Shown here in pieces: positions 1 through 12,300 of a DNA stretch of 64,000 nucleotides. The translations under genes and the position numbers were made by a program. Within the stretch, counting starts at the first letter, position 1, and each line of letters begins with the position of its first letter. Source of the stretch: Nematostella vectensis (taxonomy: Eukaryota; Cnidaria; Anthozoa; Actiniaria; Edwardsiidae); contig NC_064047.1 of NCBI RefSeq assembly GCF_932526225.1, forward strand, positions 7,005,501 to 7,069,500. The letters are read 5' to 3'. The notes under the pieces were generated by a model. It had not been told where the DNA came from and did not search any database. It saw only the letters and a program-made list of their open reading frames with translations.

Positions 1-1438
1 ACCCCCAAAGGATCATACATACCTCTCAATAATACCCCCAAAGCTCATACATACCTCTCAATAATACCCCCAAAGGCCCATACATACCTCTCAATAATAC
101 CCCCACAGGCTCATACATACCTCTCAATAATACCCCCACAGGCCCATACATACCCCTCAATAACACCCCCACAGGCCTATACATACCTCTCAATAATACC
201 CCAACAGGCCTATACATACCTCTCAATAATACCCCCACAGGCCTATACATACCTCTCAATAATACCCCCACAGGCTCATACATACCTCTCAATAATACCC
301 CCACAGGCTCATACATACCTCTCAATAATACCCCCAAAGGCTCATACATACCCCTCAATAATACCCCCAAAGGCGCATACATACCCCTCAATAATCCCCC
401 CAAAGACTCATACATACCTCTCAATAATACACCAAAAGGCCCATACATACCTCTCAATAATACACCAAAAGGCTCATACATACCTCTCAACAATAACCCA
501 AAGCCCCATACATACCTCTCAATAATACCCCCAAAGACTCATACATACCTCTCAATAAGACCCCCACAGGCTCATACATACCTCTCAATAATACCCCACA
601 GGCTCATACATCTCCTCAATAATACCCCCACAGGCTCATACATCTCCTCAATAATACCCCCACAGGCCCATACATACCTCTCAATAATACCCCCACAGGC
701 TCATACATCTCCTCAATAATACCCCCACAGGATCATACATACCCCTCAATAATACCCCCAAAGGCGCATACATACCCCTCAATAATACACCCAAAGGCTT
801 ATACATACCCCTCAATAATACCCCAAAGGATCTTACATACCCCTCAATAATACCTCCAAAGGCCCATACATACCCCTCAATAACACCCCACAGGATCATA
901 CATACCTCTCAATAATACCCCAAAGGATCATACATACCCCTCAATAATACCTCCAAAGGCCTATACATACCTCTCAATAATACCCCCACAGGCCCATACA
1001 TACCCCTCAATAATACCCCCACAGGCCCATACATACCTCTCAATAATACCCCCACAGGCTCATACATACCTCTCAATAATACCCCCACAGGCTCATACAT
1101 ACCTCTCAATAATACCCCCACAGGCCCATACATACCCCTCAATAACACCCCACAGGATCATACATACCTCTCAATAATACCCCAAAGGATCATACATACC
1201 CCTCAATAACACCCCCAAAGGCTCATACATACCCCTCAATAATACCCCAAAGGATCATACATACCCCTCAATAATACCCCCAAAGGATCATACATACCTC
1301 TCAATAATACCCCTACAGGCCCATACATACCTCTCAATAATACCCCCACAGGCTCATACATACCCCTCAATAATACCCCCATAGGCCCATACATACCTCT
1401 CAATAATACCCCCACAGGCTAGTACATACCTCTCAATA
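1..1438. repeat. 33-bp minisatellite, block A
   Basis: About 43 head-to-tail copies of a 33-bp monomer containing CATACATACCTCTCAATAAT followed by a C-rich ACCCCCACAGGC/ACCCCCAAAGGC half. The array continues beyond the left edge of the window. Because 33 is a multiple of 3 and the monomer has no stop in several frames, it gives long artefactual open frames with an 11-residue period on both strands; I see no sign that they are translated. It lies 3' of collagen-like copy 1. Confidence 0.97.
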
Positions 1439-1439
1439 G

Positions 1440-2599
1440 TTCGTTATGTCACTAGTGTGCACCAGGCATTACTCAGAGTCATTTCCCATATCAATCAATG
1501 GTTGTCGTTTTTCTCAATTGTCTAAAAGAGCCTGGCGCGAGCGCGGGAAACCTTTTGATAATCTATAACGTTAGGGTCTTGGCTGGTTTCAAAATGACTT
1601 TCAGCATAATCGCTGTAAAACATTAATTCCTGTATGTCTACGTGTAAATTCTCGACGTGCACTGTTCAAAGAGAGGAAAACGAATGAAGCGGCGGACTCC
1701 CAAATATGGTATGTAATTCAAAATAAGGAATTGGCTGAGCAAGCGAGAAAAACTACAATTTTCAAAACAAAATTGTTTGATATGACTATGATTTTTAGTT
1801 CCAGCCAATCTCGTTCCCAGAGCCCACATACATGCTGCTGGTCAAAAGGTAAGAGACTTTGGAATTAGGTTGAGTTCCATTCCAACTACAATAATGATTG
1901 CGCATGTGCAGTGCCCAACTTGAAGACGGACTCGTAATCATTGGCTAAAGTTGGAGGGAGAGAAGGAAGAAAGAAAAGAGGGCCTTAAAAAGAAGGCACC
2001 AGAAGGCTTCTGTTCTGGTGGACGGAATTTTTCAGTTGTGCGCTATGCTAATAACAGGGTTTTATTTTTTTCAAATCATATTTGTTGCACAAATTGTTCT
2101 CCGTCCTACATCCACATCACCATTAAATCCAGGAGCACGTGCTCCTCCTCCCCCCCCCCATCATTACGAATGTGTTAAAAAATTACAATTACCAGTAAGG
2201 GCGTGGCTGTGCCCCCCCCAAAAGATTTCCAAGCCTATGTTACAGCTTTTAAATTTATACATCAAACGAAATAAACGGCTCCACTCTATTTGCGATTTCG
2301 CATGAAGAGACCATGGATGTGGTATTTTCAAATATGATTAAAATGAAAAGGATCAAGACAAACCCATGAGTATGTCAAATCTGTGTATACCAGCCAAACG
2401 TAACAAGCATTGTATGATTTATTTTTTCATTAGACATACAACTGCTGTGAATGACAGCAGAGCACCGTATACTATAAACCCGATAACTTTTCTTTTATTC
2501 TTATTCAATCAGTCATGCAACAGCTTGTGAGCGAACTAGACACATTGTTACCCTACACCTTACAAATATTTTATTATTCCATCAATCGTACAACTGGAA
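1440..2599. other. 3' flank of collagen-like copy 1 (unit-common spacer)
   Basis: This 1.16 kb segment recurs in all five units with few differences. It holds no gene I can support. Landmarks are a 16-bp perfect palindrome AGGAGCACGTGCTCCT at 2131-2146 followed by a C-run whose length varies between units, and a second C-run near 2209. Two plus-strand pieces look like tiny exons (an ATG at about 1684 with a GTATGT donor, then an acceptor near 1803), but they resemble a dispersed repeat and do not extend into a protein. The minus-strand AATAAA at 570-575 of the 2000s (2570-2575) lies about 25 nt past the stop of the collagen gene and is its likely polyadenylation signal. Confidence 0.6.
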
Positions 2600-3114
2600 T
2601 CACTTGGTACAGACTACGCATGTCAGCTCATACCCTTCTACATACGGGGCACACGGTAGTGTCCCACACCTCCCCTCCACGGTAAACAGCAGGGCTCCGT
2701 TATGGTTAGGGCTAGTACCCGGGACATACTCGGCATCGTAATCCACGCACACGAACTGACTTGAGTGCTTGTGACCGGCCTGTGACGTCATCAGGTAGCC
2801 GTAGTACTCGCGGGACCATCCGGCGGGACAGCGGGCGACTGCGGGTATCATGAGCTGGGTGCTGCGGGACGGGACGTAACACACGGCGCACGGGACATCG
2901 TGTTCATGAAGGGCTTTTCCACGTGTGAAGGGGCTGTGGTCATAGACTTCATACTCGGCGCCGTACATGTAGCCGCTGTGCTGATGTCCCGGGGTGAAGT
3001 TTATGTACTGGGGGGTCTCGGGGAGACACACGTACTCTGCCGCACCTCCAGGGTGATCAAGCACTCCCCGCCGACACGCCCTTTAAGGAAAAGGTATATG
3101 AGACAAAAGACAGC

Positions 3115-3335
3115 GGCGTAGCCAGAATTTTTAACACGAGGGGGCCCAAAAGGCCTTTTCAAGGCATTGTCTCCTGTGTTTTAGATAATGTCTCATACAT
3201 TTACTGTATTTTTGGCTGTAGAAGGAGGGGGGGCGTGCCCCCTTGGCCACCCCATCCCCCCGAGTACGAAAAAATCTGTTACCTCCCATCAAATTTGCAG
3301 CCCCTTATGGCGTATACGGTAACTACCTAGCATCG
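3115..3335. repeat. GC-rich dispersed repeat in last intron
   Basis: The intron before the last collagen exon contains a segment with AGGGGGCCC, a G-run, then GGCGTGCCCCCTTGGCCACC and a C-run, capable of folding back on itself. It is present in units 1-4 with different G/C run lengths. Its style is that of a dispersed repeat; I cannot name the family. Confidence 0.5.
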
Positions 3336-5326
3336 TTATGATCATAACGCACTCGTTATTTTTCCTCCTTTTTGGTACCCATGACTAGTATCCTTTTGTC
3401 ACGCTAGACATTTTCCATATAATCAAATATTCAGTCAAAGTGAGTAGTTTTAGAATCAATAAAAACAAATTAGTGGTCAGGTTTCTTTAGTTTCAAGATT
3501 TTGTGGTTATTGGGATAAGGATAAGTAGTTTCATGATTTAGCGGTTATTAGGGTAGTCATATAGTAGAGAAGATAGGAAACCTTGACTTGATTTTATTAG
3601 ATATGTTATCATGAGCCTTTAGAAAGCATCATTGGTAAATGATATGGTATCGGGAAAATACCATTGTTTTGACATCTGTTTTTATAATTTGTACCCGCGG
3701 AAAACTTGAATTTAGTAACAGGAAACCAAGAACACCTTGAGCCGTGCGTAAGAAAAATAAGAGGCGACAGCCACTTGTTTTATCGAGTATTTCTTAATTC
3801 TCGTATTTCGCCCCTACTAGACCTAAAAACATCATCACACGATAAGCCTCATAAATAGCCGGACTTAGGCGTCCCGGTATAAAAAGATATTCATTGCGTG
3901 TGTGCTCCCGATGCCAAAAATAAATATTGTCTTTATAACGGATTCAGGGATTAGGTCATATTTAACCTATAACTGATAAAGGTAACAAAAGTTAATAAAA
4001 CTATAAAATTGCAGCACGGACGCGGCTTGCCCTTGTGGTCTAGTTCCAAACAAAATAAGTTTAAAAATACACGTGTGAGAAGGAAAAACAACTTGCACAG
4101 CTGGACCGCAGAAGGACAGGCCGCTCTGAGTAGAGCATATAAAAAGGGAAAGGTTTTAGTGCAAGATATATCAGCTTTTACTACCCTGTTGTCGAGGAGA
4201 ATAAAACTGGTACTTCCCGCCAAGTGGTCAGCTAGTCCTTTCTCCATCATCCCCTCGCAACTATACACGTATCCTACCTTTGTAGACGAGCAGCGCGGAG
4301 CCTGGGCACGAGGTCTTCCCCCATCGCACGTACTGTACACCAGAGGACCCCCTGGGACCGGGGGGACCCCTCGCACCAGTCCCTCCCTGAGCACCGGGCG
4401 CTCCCTTTGGACCTTGATGATCACGATTTCAAAAATGAAATTATACGATAAACAAATTGATTTTAAACGAATTTAAATAAAAATGGATTTGTCTTTTGTT
4501 AGTACTCACCATTCAGTCCTGAATTTCCGTCCTTTCCGTCTCTCCCTATGAATGATGGGTAATTCAAAATGTTCAGTGACTGTTGATATTATATTATTTT
4601 TAACCAATTTTTAGCCAGGATATCCCCTTCAGCATTGCTGATAAAAAAAACGATGCCATTGATTGATATGTCAAAAACAAAAATAACTGTTTTTCATAAA
4701 AGGTTAAAAACACAAATCGCCTTTTACGAGAAGCCGAAGAAAAAAAATACAATGCAAATGTATATTTTCTAAATAATATTTTATTTTTTTGCGTGTAGAA
4801 AATAAAAATATATTTGATGATGATGATATATTTAAAAATGATATATAATGATGATCATGTTATTAGGCATATTTCATATTTAAAAATGTACTTCCTTTTT
4901 TCAAAATCTGAAGTGTTCAATAAAATCTTAAAATGTTCCTTTTTGTTAAAATAAGAAATTTCTTCTACAAAAAAATAATAATAAATGGTTTACCTGGTTT
5001 TCCATCACGACCATCTCTACCTAAAAGATAAATTAATAATTAATAATTAATAATTTTGAAATCGAAAAACCCTCTTAAGATACAAAAACGAGCAACGAGA
5101 ATGCAGGTAACCGAAGCGACCCAGAAAACAGTCCCTCCCTGAGCAGCTGGCGCTGCCTTTAGACCTCCAAGATCACGACGTTAAGAAAAATAGAATTAAA
5201 TGATAAATAAATTCATTTTAAACAAATTTAACAAAAGACTTGTCTTGTTTTAGTACTTACCGTTCAGACCCGGTTTCCCGTCCTTTCCGTCTCTCCCTAT
5301 GATGATGATGATGGAAAATTCAACAT

Positions 5327-6191
5327 GGATGTTACTAAAACGGGGAGCGGGGAACAGGGATCTGGGAACGAGTGATCAGCGGTAGGGCACAGCGATGTAG
5401 CAACCTCACGTGCGTCTCTTTGGCTCTTCTCTCGTTAAAATGGATTGTAAGTGAAATCTCCGACTCTGTTTCTAAGAATTATGAATAATTCATGCGTGGT
5501 AGTTTAGTGCGAGCTGAAATCGCAAGCTGATGTTTTTCTTTTACAAGTTTAACAATGTCTGAGCTTGAGTCCAAGTCTGAGCTTGAGTCTGAGCTTGAGC
5601 TGTAATAAAGTGTACAGAAGAACAAATAAGATGGGGCCAGAAAAGTAATAACATTTTGCAATAGTCTTATTTAGTAAACAGTCAACTTGGTGTTAGAGGA
5701 AAGAAGGGTCATGGTCACGGAAAACAGCAGCTTTAAACATCTCATAAAAATACTGAAAAAAGCACCTCAAATTTGTAAAGAGTGCTTTTCATCACTATGG
5801 AATGAGAATTTGAAGTCATGGCAATGTAGGATTGCAAAAATATCCACGGATTCAAAATATGTTTCCATAAATCTCTTTTCAAGTTTACCATTGCGATTTT
5901 AGCTCGCACTAAACTACCCAAGCAAACTGTTATCATATTATCCCTTTCAACATACCATTCACTTGACTTGATCTCTATCACATCTAAAATAAGAGAAACG
6001 TATTAGATTCGATTCAATGGGCGCATGAATTATTCATAATTCTTAGAAACAGAGTCAGAGATTTCACTTACCATCCATTTTAACGAGAGAAGAGCCAAAG
6101 AGACGCACTTGAGGTTGCTACATCGCTGTGCCCTACCGCTGATCACTCGTTCCCAGATCCCTGTTCCCCGCTCCCCGTTTTAGTAACACCC
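5327..6191. mobile_element. Non-autonomous DNA transposon (long-TIR MITE), unit 1
   Basis: An 865-bp element with terminal inverted repeats of about 165 bp (left start GGATGTTACTAAAACGGGGA, right end mirrored as TCCCCGTTTTAGTAACACCC). It is flanked by a 9-bp target duplication, ATTCAACAT at 5318-5326 and ATTAAACAT at 6192-6200 (one mismatch). Unit 3 has the uninterrupted site, which fixes both edges. The 9-bp duplication and long TIRs fit Mutator-like or Merlin-like elements. No transposase frame is present. It sits in the collagen intron, 22 bp before exon 3. Confidence 0.88.
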
Positions 6192-6254
6192 ATTAAACAT
6201 GTTCAGTGACTGCTGATATTATTTTATTATGTACTCATGTATGTGTTATTGATT

Positions 6255-6443
6255 ATGTAATATGTTATGTATTGATAGTCACCTCGATGCCGTTGGAGTT
6301 TTGTATTGATAGTCACCCCGGCATTGGGAGTTATGTATTGATAGTTGCCTCGAAGCCATGGGAGTTATGTATTGATAGTCACCTAGAAGTCATGGGAGTT
6401 ATGTATTGATACTCACCTCGAAGCCATGGGACTGTTGCTCCGC
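6255..6443 (-). repeat. Tandem array of exon-end plus 5' splice-site sequence
   Basis: Read on the minus strand, the 27-bp putative exon 2 ends ATGGCTTCGAG before the donor GTGAGTATC. This exon-donor junction is then repeated about four more times at roughly 36-bp spacing, as CATGGCTTCGAG or variants followed by GTGACTATCAATACATAAC. The first copy has the best donor (GTGAGT); the others mostly have GTGACT or GCAACT. The same array is present in units 2, 3 and 4. Confidence 0.7.
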
Positions 6444-7027
6444 CTGAGAGAAGGGCTTTCATTCTGGCAAGAAAAATATAATTGTCAAATATCAAACAGA
6501 ACAAGAAAAAATTTCTATTTATCATTACCACAATCACCGAGCAATTATGCCTAGGTTTAACAAGTTTTTAAAAGATTCGGTAAATAGCCACATAACAATT
6601 TAACTGAATTAGAAGCCAGCAACAATATATGAGCAAATTCGAAAGCAGCTAGGAGATGAATCCCCCACGCGCTATGATGTCTCTGATTCCCTTTTTTATC
6701 AAAATCCAACAGGCTTTGACACATGCAGAAAATTCAATAAAAGAGTTTAGCTCTGTAGGAGAAATTTATTAATATTGATACTAATGCTAAAAATATTACA
6801 AATTTTCCTAAAACGATTTGTTTTATGTACACTCACTCTTTCTCGATGCTTTCCAGTCTGTTATTGAGTTCTGCGTTGGTGGGAATGCCACGTCGCTCTA
6901 ACTCATCAGCCTGTTCCCGAGTCCTCAGTCCCTGGTCCTCCATTCCATCTTTCTCAGCCACTAGTACGGTAGCACAGAGCGCCACAAACAACAGCACAGT
7001 GATACGAGTACACAGGGGCATCTTCAT

Positions 7028-7336
7028 CACTCGGCGATAACCTCTCGACTGACTACTTGCAAGATATTCAAACCTCCTGTCAGTAGGAACTTTACGGTGA
7101 TTCTGACCTGTTCTTGTTTTTTGCTCCTTCTTATACCCGCCCATACTAATGAGCTAAAAACGACCTTGGCTTGAGAAACACAGCGACTCGCCACAAGAAT
7201 TTTCATGTTAGTCGCTGCAATAGGGACTTCTTATACCCGCCTCACCCGCCCATACTAATGAGCTAAAAACGACCTTGGCTTGAGAAACACAGCGACTCGC
7301 CACAAGAATTTTCATGTTAGTCGCTGCAATAGGGAC
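7028..7336 (-). promoter_or_regulatory. Promoter of collagen-like copy 1 with duplicated TATA module
   Basis: A minus-strand TATAAGAAG (TATAA at 7131-7135) lies about 105 bp upstream of the start codon. This places a start site near 7100 if spacing is typical. The region 7128-7336 is two tandem copies of a module of about 100-109 bp (CATACTAATGAGCTAAAAAC, CACAGCGACTCGCCACAAGA and the TATA box), so there is a second TATA at 7231-7235. The module occurs 2, 3, 2 and 4 times in units 1-4. Confidence 0.65.
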
Positions 7337-7417
7337 TATTTGATAGGATAATTCACAAGGTTACTAACATTGTCTGTCTTGGGAATTCATATATTAGCTA
7401 ACTTAGCAAATTAACTT

Positions 7418-8330
7418 ACTAGTACTAGTAAATGAAATTGGGGGCGAGAAAGTTTAGTGGTATTATTTTAAAATTTTATAGAATTTTAAAATTTTATAGA
7501 TAAAAACATACTAGTAAACAAAATTTCGGGGAGAGAAAGCAATCCGACAACTCGCCCCGACATTTGGTTTACTAGTATAACAATAACTATACTATTAAAT
7601 GAAATTACGGGGCGTAAAGCAAAAACGACAACTCGCCCCGAGATTTGGTTTACTGGTAGTAAGTAATTATAATACCGAGAAATTACGGGGCGTAAAGCAA
7701 AAACGACAACTCGCCCCGAGATTTGGTTTACTAGTAGTAAGTAATTATAATACCTATAAATTACGGGGCGTAAAGCAAAAACGACAACTCGCCCCGAGAT
7801 TTGGTTTACTAGTAGTAAGTAATTATAATACCTATAAATTACGGGGCGTAAAGCAAAAACGACAACTCGCCCCGAGATTTAGTTCACTAGTAGTAAGTAA
7901 TTATAATACCTACAAATTACTGGGCGTAAAGCAAAAACGACAACTCGCCCCGAGATTTGGTTTACTAGTAGTAAGTAATTATAATACCTATAAATTACTG
8001 GGCGTAAAGCAAAAACGACAACTCGCCCCGAGATTTGGTTTACTAGTAGTAAGTAATCATAATACCTATAAATTACGGGGCGTAAAGCAAAAACGACAAC
8101 TCGCCCCGAGATTTGGTTTACTAGTAGTAAGTAATTATAATACCTATAAATTACTGGGCGTAAAGCAAAAACGACAACTCGCCCCGAGATTTGGTTTACT
8201 AGTACCAAGAAATTACTGGGCGTAAAGCAAAAATGACAACACTCCCCGAGATTTGGTTTATTAGTACCAAGACATTACGGGGCGTAAAGCAAAAACGACA
8301 ACACGCCCCGAGATTTGGTTTACTAGTAAT
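7418..8330. repeat. 78-bp repeat array, unit 1
   Basis: About ten tandem copies of a 78-bp monomer carrying ACGGGGCGTAAAGCAAAAAC, ACAACTCGCCCCGAGATTTG and TTTACTAGTAGTAAGTAATT, with degenerate copies at both ends. Each monomer contains an inverted GGGGCG...CGCCCC pair that can form a hairpin. 78 is divisible by 3 and stops are absent in several frames, so long 26-residue-period frames appear on both strands; these are not evidence of a gene. Confidence 0.95.
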
Positions 8331-9331
8331 AAGACGCGATCGCGTGAAGCCGTGCTTAGAGTACGCCGTGTAATACAACACTGGCTGTCCGGGCTCCATG
8401 ACCCTCTTTAGTATTAGGTACGCCTTGCTTGTCCACCACGGGTCCGTCGCTCGCCGTCGGCCTTTGTCGTGAAGGTCTTCCTCGTTTACGGCGATGTATA
8501 ATAAACCTCCGTTCCGACATCTAAGGGGACCTCTAGGGGAGGCTTTTCGGCTTTGAGAGGCACGCGCCTCAGCTTTATGGCGTCCTCAGGCGCAAGGCCA
8601 GTCATGCGAGTCTTCGTTGCGTTCATGTCCGAGATGACGATTGGCAGAGCAGTAACCCACTCGCGGTTTGTCTCGCAGGACGCAAGCTCCTTCGAGTACT
8701 GCGCACGAAATAGGCGCTGCGCCAGCCAGCGATGGAAAGACTCGGTGAAAGCTTGGCTCCTGTGGTGCCCAGGCTCAGCCCGTCGGACCTCCACCCCGTG
8801 GTCTGTTAGGAGCTTCGTGGTAGCACCCTTGAACTCCGTGCCGTCATCAACCATGAGGACTTTAGGCAATGTGAGAGGTCCCTCTTCATAGATGCCAGCG
8901 AGTTCGCGGGAGACGACGGCCGCGCTCTTAGTCCTCAGTGGGCGGGCGGCTTTATATCGTGAAGCAACGTCAACGACAGTCAGGGCATACAGTCAGGGCA
9001 TACACGAAGCGCCTCTTTCTTCGCTTACGTCTACTCTGGGGTGGCGGGCTCGACACTGTCCGCGGCTGCTACCTCGCGTTGGCTCCGCGCGTCAGCGCTT
9101 GCCGTTCCGGTGTCGGCACGACAGTCCACATGACGCGCTATGTGTAACGCCCCGGCGGCTAAAGCCATCAAACGGCCGCGGCGTAGGGCCAGGCTTCCGC
9201 ACAATGTGCGGAGCTCGTTGTTGACGATGTAGTCGGACACTAGGTCATTGTGAAGATCGACCACGCTGTCTATCGGCAGCGCCATGCCTACTAGCTTGGT
9301 CGTAAGCTTCAGAAAGCAGTCTACCAGGCCA
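8331..9331 (-). pseudogene. Retroviral-type (rve) integrase fragment, unit 1
   Basis: On the minus strand are pieces of a DDE integrase: TVVDVASRY (first Asp), MVDDGTEF (second Asp, 8831-8851) and, about 35 residues on, FTESFHRWL (Glu). A C-terminal part follows in another frame (GRRRATDPWW, then PGQPVLYY near 8370-8480), so one frameshift separates core and tail near 8510. A 13-bp tandem duplication (8978-8990, 8991-9003) breaks the frame just before the first Asp. The upstream piece (9031-9339 in frame) has no domain I recognise. Sources could be an LTR retroelement or a Ginger/Polinton-type DNA transposon; I cannot tell which. It is directly abutted by the 78-bp and 33-bp arrays. Confidence 0.75.
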
Positions 9332-12300
9332 GGGCCCATACATACCTCTCAATAATACCCCCAAAGCTCATACATACCCCTCAATAACACCCCCACAGGA
9401 TCATACATACCACTCAATAATACACCCAAAGGCCTATACATACCCCTCAATAATACCCCCAAAGGATCATACATACCCCTCAATAATACCTCCAAAGGCC
9501 TACCTGCCTACATACCCCTCAATAATACCTCAAAAGGCCTACCTGCCTTTGGAGGTATTATTGAGGGGTATGTATGATCCTTTGGGGTATTATTGAGGGG
9601 TATGTATAGGCCTTTGGGTGTATTATTGAGTGGTATGTATGACCCCTCAATAATACCCCCACAGGATCATACATACCTCTCAATAATACACCCAAAGGAT
9701 CATACATACCCCTCAATAATACCTCAAAAGGCCTATACATACCCCTCAATAACACCCCCAAAGGCTCATACATACCCCTCAATAATACCCCCACAGGATC
9801 ATACATACCACTCAATAATACACCAAAAGGCCCTTACATACCACTCAATAATACCCCAAAGGCTCATACATACCCCTCAATAATACCTCCAAAGGCCTCT
9901 ACATACCTCTCAATAATACCCCCACAGGCCAATACATGCCCCTCAATAATACCCCCAAAGGCCTATACATACCCCTCAATAACACCCCAAAGGATCATAC
10001 ATACCCCTCAATAAATACTTGAAAGGCCTATACATACCTCTCAATAATACCCCAAAGGATCATACCTACCCCTCAATAATACCCCCACAGGATCATACAT
10101 ACCTCTCAATAATACCCCTAAAGGCCTATACATACCCCTCAATAATACCCCAAAGGCCCATACATACCTCTCAATAATACCCCCAAAGGCTAGTACATAC
10201 CTCTCAATAACACCCCCACAGGATCATACATACCTCTCAATAATACCCCACAGGATCATACATACCCCTCGATAATACCCCCAAAGGCCTATACATACCC
10301 CTCAATAATACCCCAAAGGATCATACATACCCCTCAATAATACCTCCAAAGGCCTATACATACCTCTCAATAATACCCAAAGGATCATACATACCCCTCA
10401 ATAATACCCCTACAGGCCCACACATACCACTCAATAATACCCCAAAGGCTCATACATACCCCTCAATAATACCTCCAAAGGCCTCTACATACCTCTCAAT
10501 AATACCCCCACAGGCCAACACATGCCCCTCAATAATACCCCCAAGACCCATACATACCCCTCAATAATACCCCCACAGGTCCATACATACCTCTCAATAA
10601 TACCCCCACAGGCCCATACATACCTCTCAATAATACCCCCACAGGCCTATGCATACCTCTCAATAATACCCCCAAAGGCTTATACATACCCCTCAAAAAT
10701 ACCCCCACAGGCCCATACATACCTCTCAATAATACCCCCCACAGGCCTATGCATACCCCTCAATAATACCCTCAAAGGCTCATACATACCTCTCAATAAT
10801 ACCCCCACAGGCCCATACATACCTCTCAATAATACACCCACAGGCCCATACATACCTCTCAATAATAACCCCACAGGCCCATACATACCCCTCAATAATA
10901 CCCCCACAGGCCCATACATACCTCTCAATAATAGCCCCACAGGCCTATGCATACCTCTCAATAATAGCCCCACAGGCCCATACATACGTCTAAATAATAC
11001 CCCCACAGGCCAATACATACCCCTCAATAATACCCCAAAGGCTCATACATACCTCTCAATAATACCCCCAAAGGCCCATACATACCTCTCAATAATAACC
11101 CCACAGGCCCATACATACCTCTCAATAATAGCCCCACAGGCCTATGCATACCTCTTAATAATAGCCCCACAGGCCCATACATACGTCTAAATAATACCCC
11201 CACAGGCCAATACATACCCCTCAATAATACCCCAAAGGCTCATACATACCTCTCAATAATACCCCCAAAGGCCCATACATACCTCTCAATAATACCCCCA
11301 CAGGCCAATACATACCCCTCAATAATACCCCAAAGGCTCATACATACCTCTCAATAATACCCCCAAAGGCCCATACATACCTCTCAATAATACCCCCACA
11401 GGCCAATACATACCCCTCAATAATACCCCAAAGTCTCATACATACCCCTCAATAATACCCCAACAGGCTCATACATACCCCTCAATAATACCCTCAAAGG
11501 CTCATACATACCTCTCAATAATACCCCCACAGGCCCATACATACCTCTCAATAATACACCCACAGGCCCATACATACCTCTCAATAATAACCCCACAGGC
11601 CCATACATACCTCTCAATAATAGCCCCACAGGCCTATGCATACCTCTCAATAATAGCCCCACAGGCCCATACATATACGTCTAAATAATACCCCCACAGG
11701 CCAATACATACCCCTCAATAATACCCCAAAGGCTCATACATACCTCTCAATAATACCCCCAAAGGCCCATACATACCTCTCAATAATACCCCCACAGGCC
11801 AATACATACCCCTCAATAATACCCCAAAGGCTCATACATACCTCTCAATAATACCCCCAAAGGCTCATACATACCTCTCAATAATACCCCCAAAGTCTCA
11901 TACATACCTCTCAATAATACCCCCAAAGGATCATACATACCTCTCAATAATACCCCCAAAGGATCATACATACCTCTCAATAATACCCCCACAGGCCCAT
12001 ACATACCTCTCAATAATACCCCCACAGGCCCATACATACCCCTCAATAATACCCCCACAGGCTCATACATACCTCTCAATAATACCCCCACAGGCTCATA
12101 CATACCTCTCAATAATACCCCCACAGGCTCATACATACCTCTCAATAATACCCCCAAAGGATCATACATAACTCTCAATAATACCCCCAAAGGCCCATAC
12201 ATACCTCTCAATAATACCCCCACAGGCCCATACATACCTCTCAATAATACCCCCACAGGCCCATACATACCCCTCAATAATACCCCCACAGGCTCATACA

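Larger units (their letters stand above)
2600..7027 (-). pseudogene. Short-chain collagen C4-like gene, copy 1 (frameshifted)
   Basis: Secreted short collagen of the C4-like family known from sponges and cnidarians, on the minus strand. Exon 1 (6837-7027) encodes a signal peptide starting MKMPLCTRITVLLF and then a charged, probably coiled segment. Proposed further exons: 6417-6443 (27 bp), 5261-5296 (36), 4994-5020 (27), 4510-4545 (36), 4278-4412 (135) and 2600-3080. Exons 3-6 encode about 19 uninterrupted Gly-X-Y triplets; exon 6 then reads into VQYVRWGKTSCPG, the hallmark start of the C4-like domain, which the last exon completes (YVCLP, HDVPCAVC, LPCAPY, ELTCVVC). Introns between the Gly-X-Y exons are phase 1. 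Exon 1 and exon 2 end in phase 2, so exon 3 must use an acceptor 4 nt further in, or an exon is missing. Against copies 3 and 4, one base is lost near 3062 (GCACTCC for GCCACTCC), which shifts the frame early in the last exon, so this copy is probably dead. Confidence 0.85.

Noticed and set aside
1684-1851. Possible plus-strand mini-gene with an ATG exon, GTATGT donor and second exon (reads KRRTPKY, then NLVPRAHIHAAGQK)
   Set aside because: The second part resembles a dispersed repeat that often gives such peptides, no further exon follows, and no protein family fits.
3951-4476. Overlapping 155- and 157-codon frames on both strands around collagen exon 6 (also in units 2-4)
   Set aside because: The real exon on the minus strand is in another frame and is bounded by clear splice sites; these frames are shadows.
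6833-7144. Start of collagen exon 1 at the upstream Met (7144)
   Set aside because: The upstream 39 residues are basic and overlap the promoter TATA box; the internal MKMPLC start gives a good signal peptide and a plausible 5' UTR.
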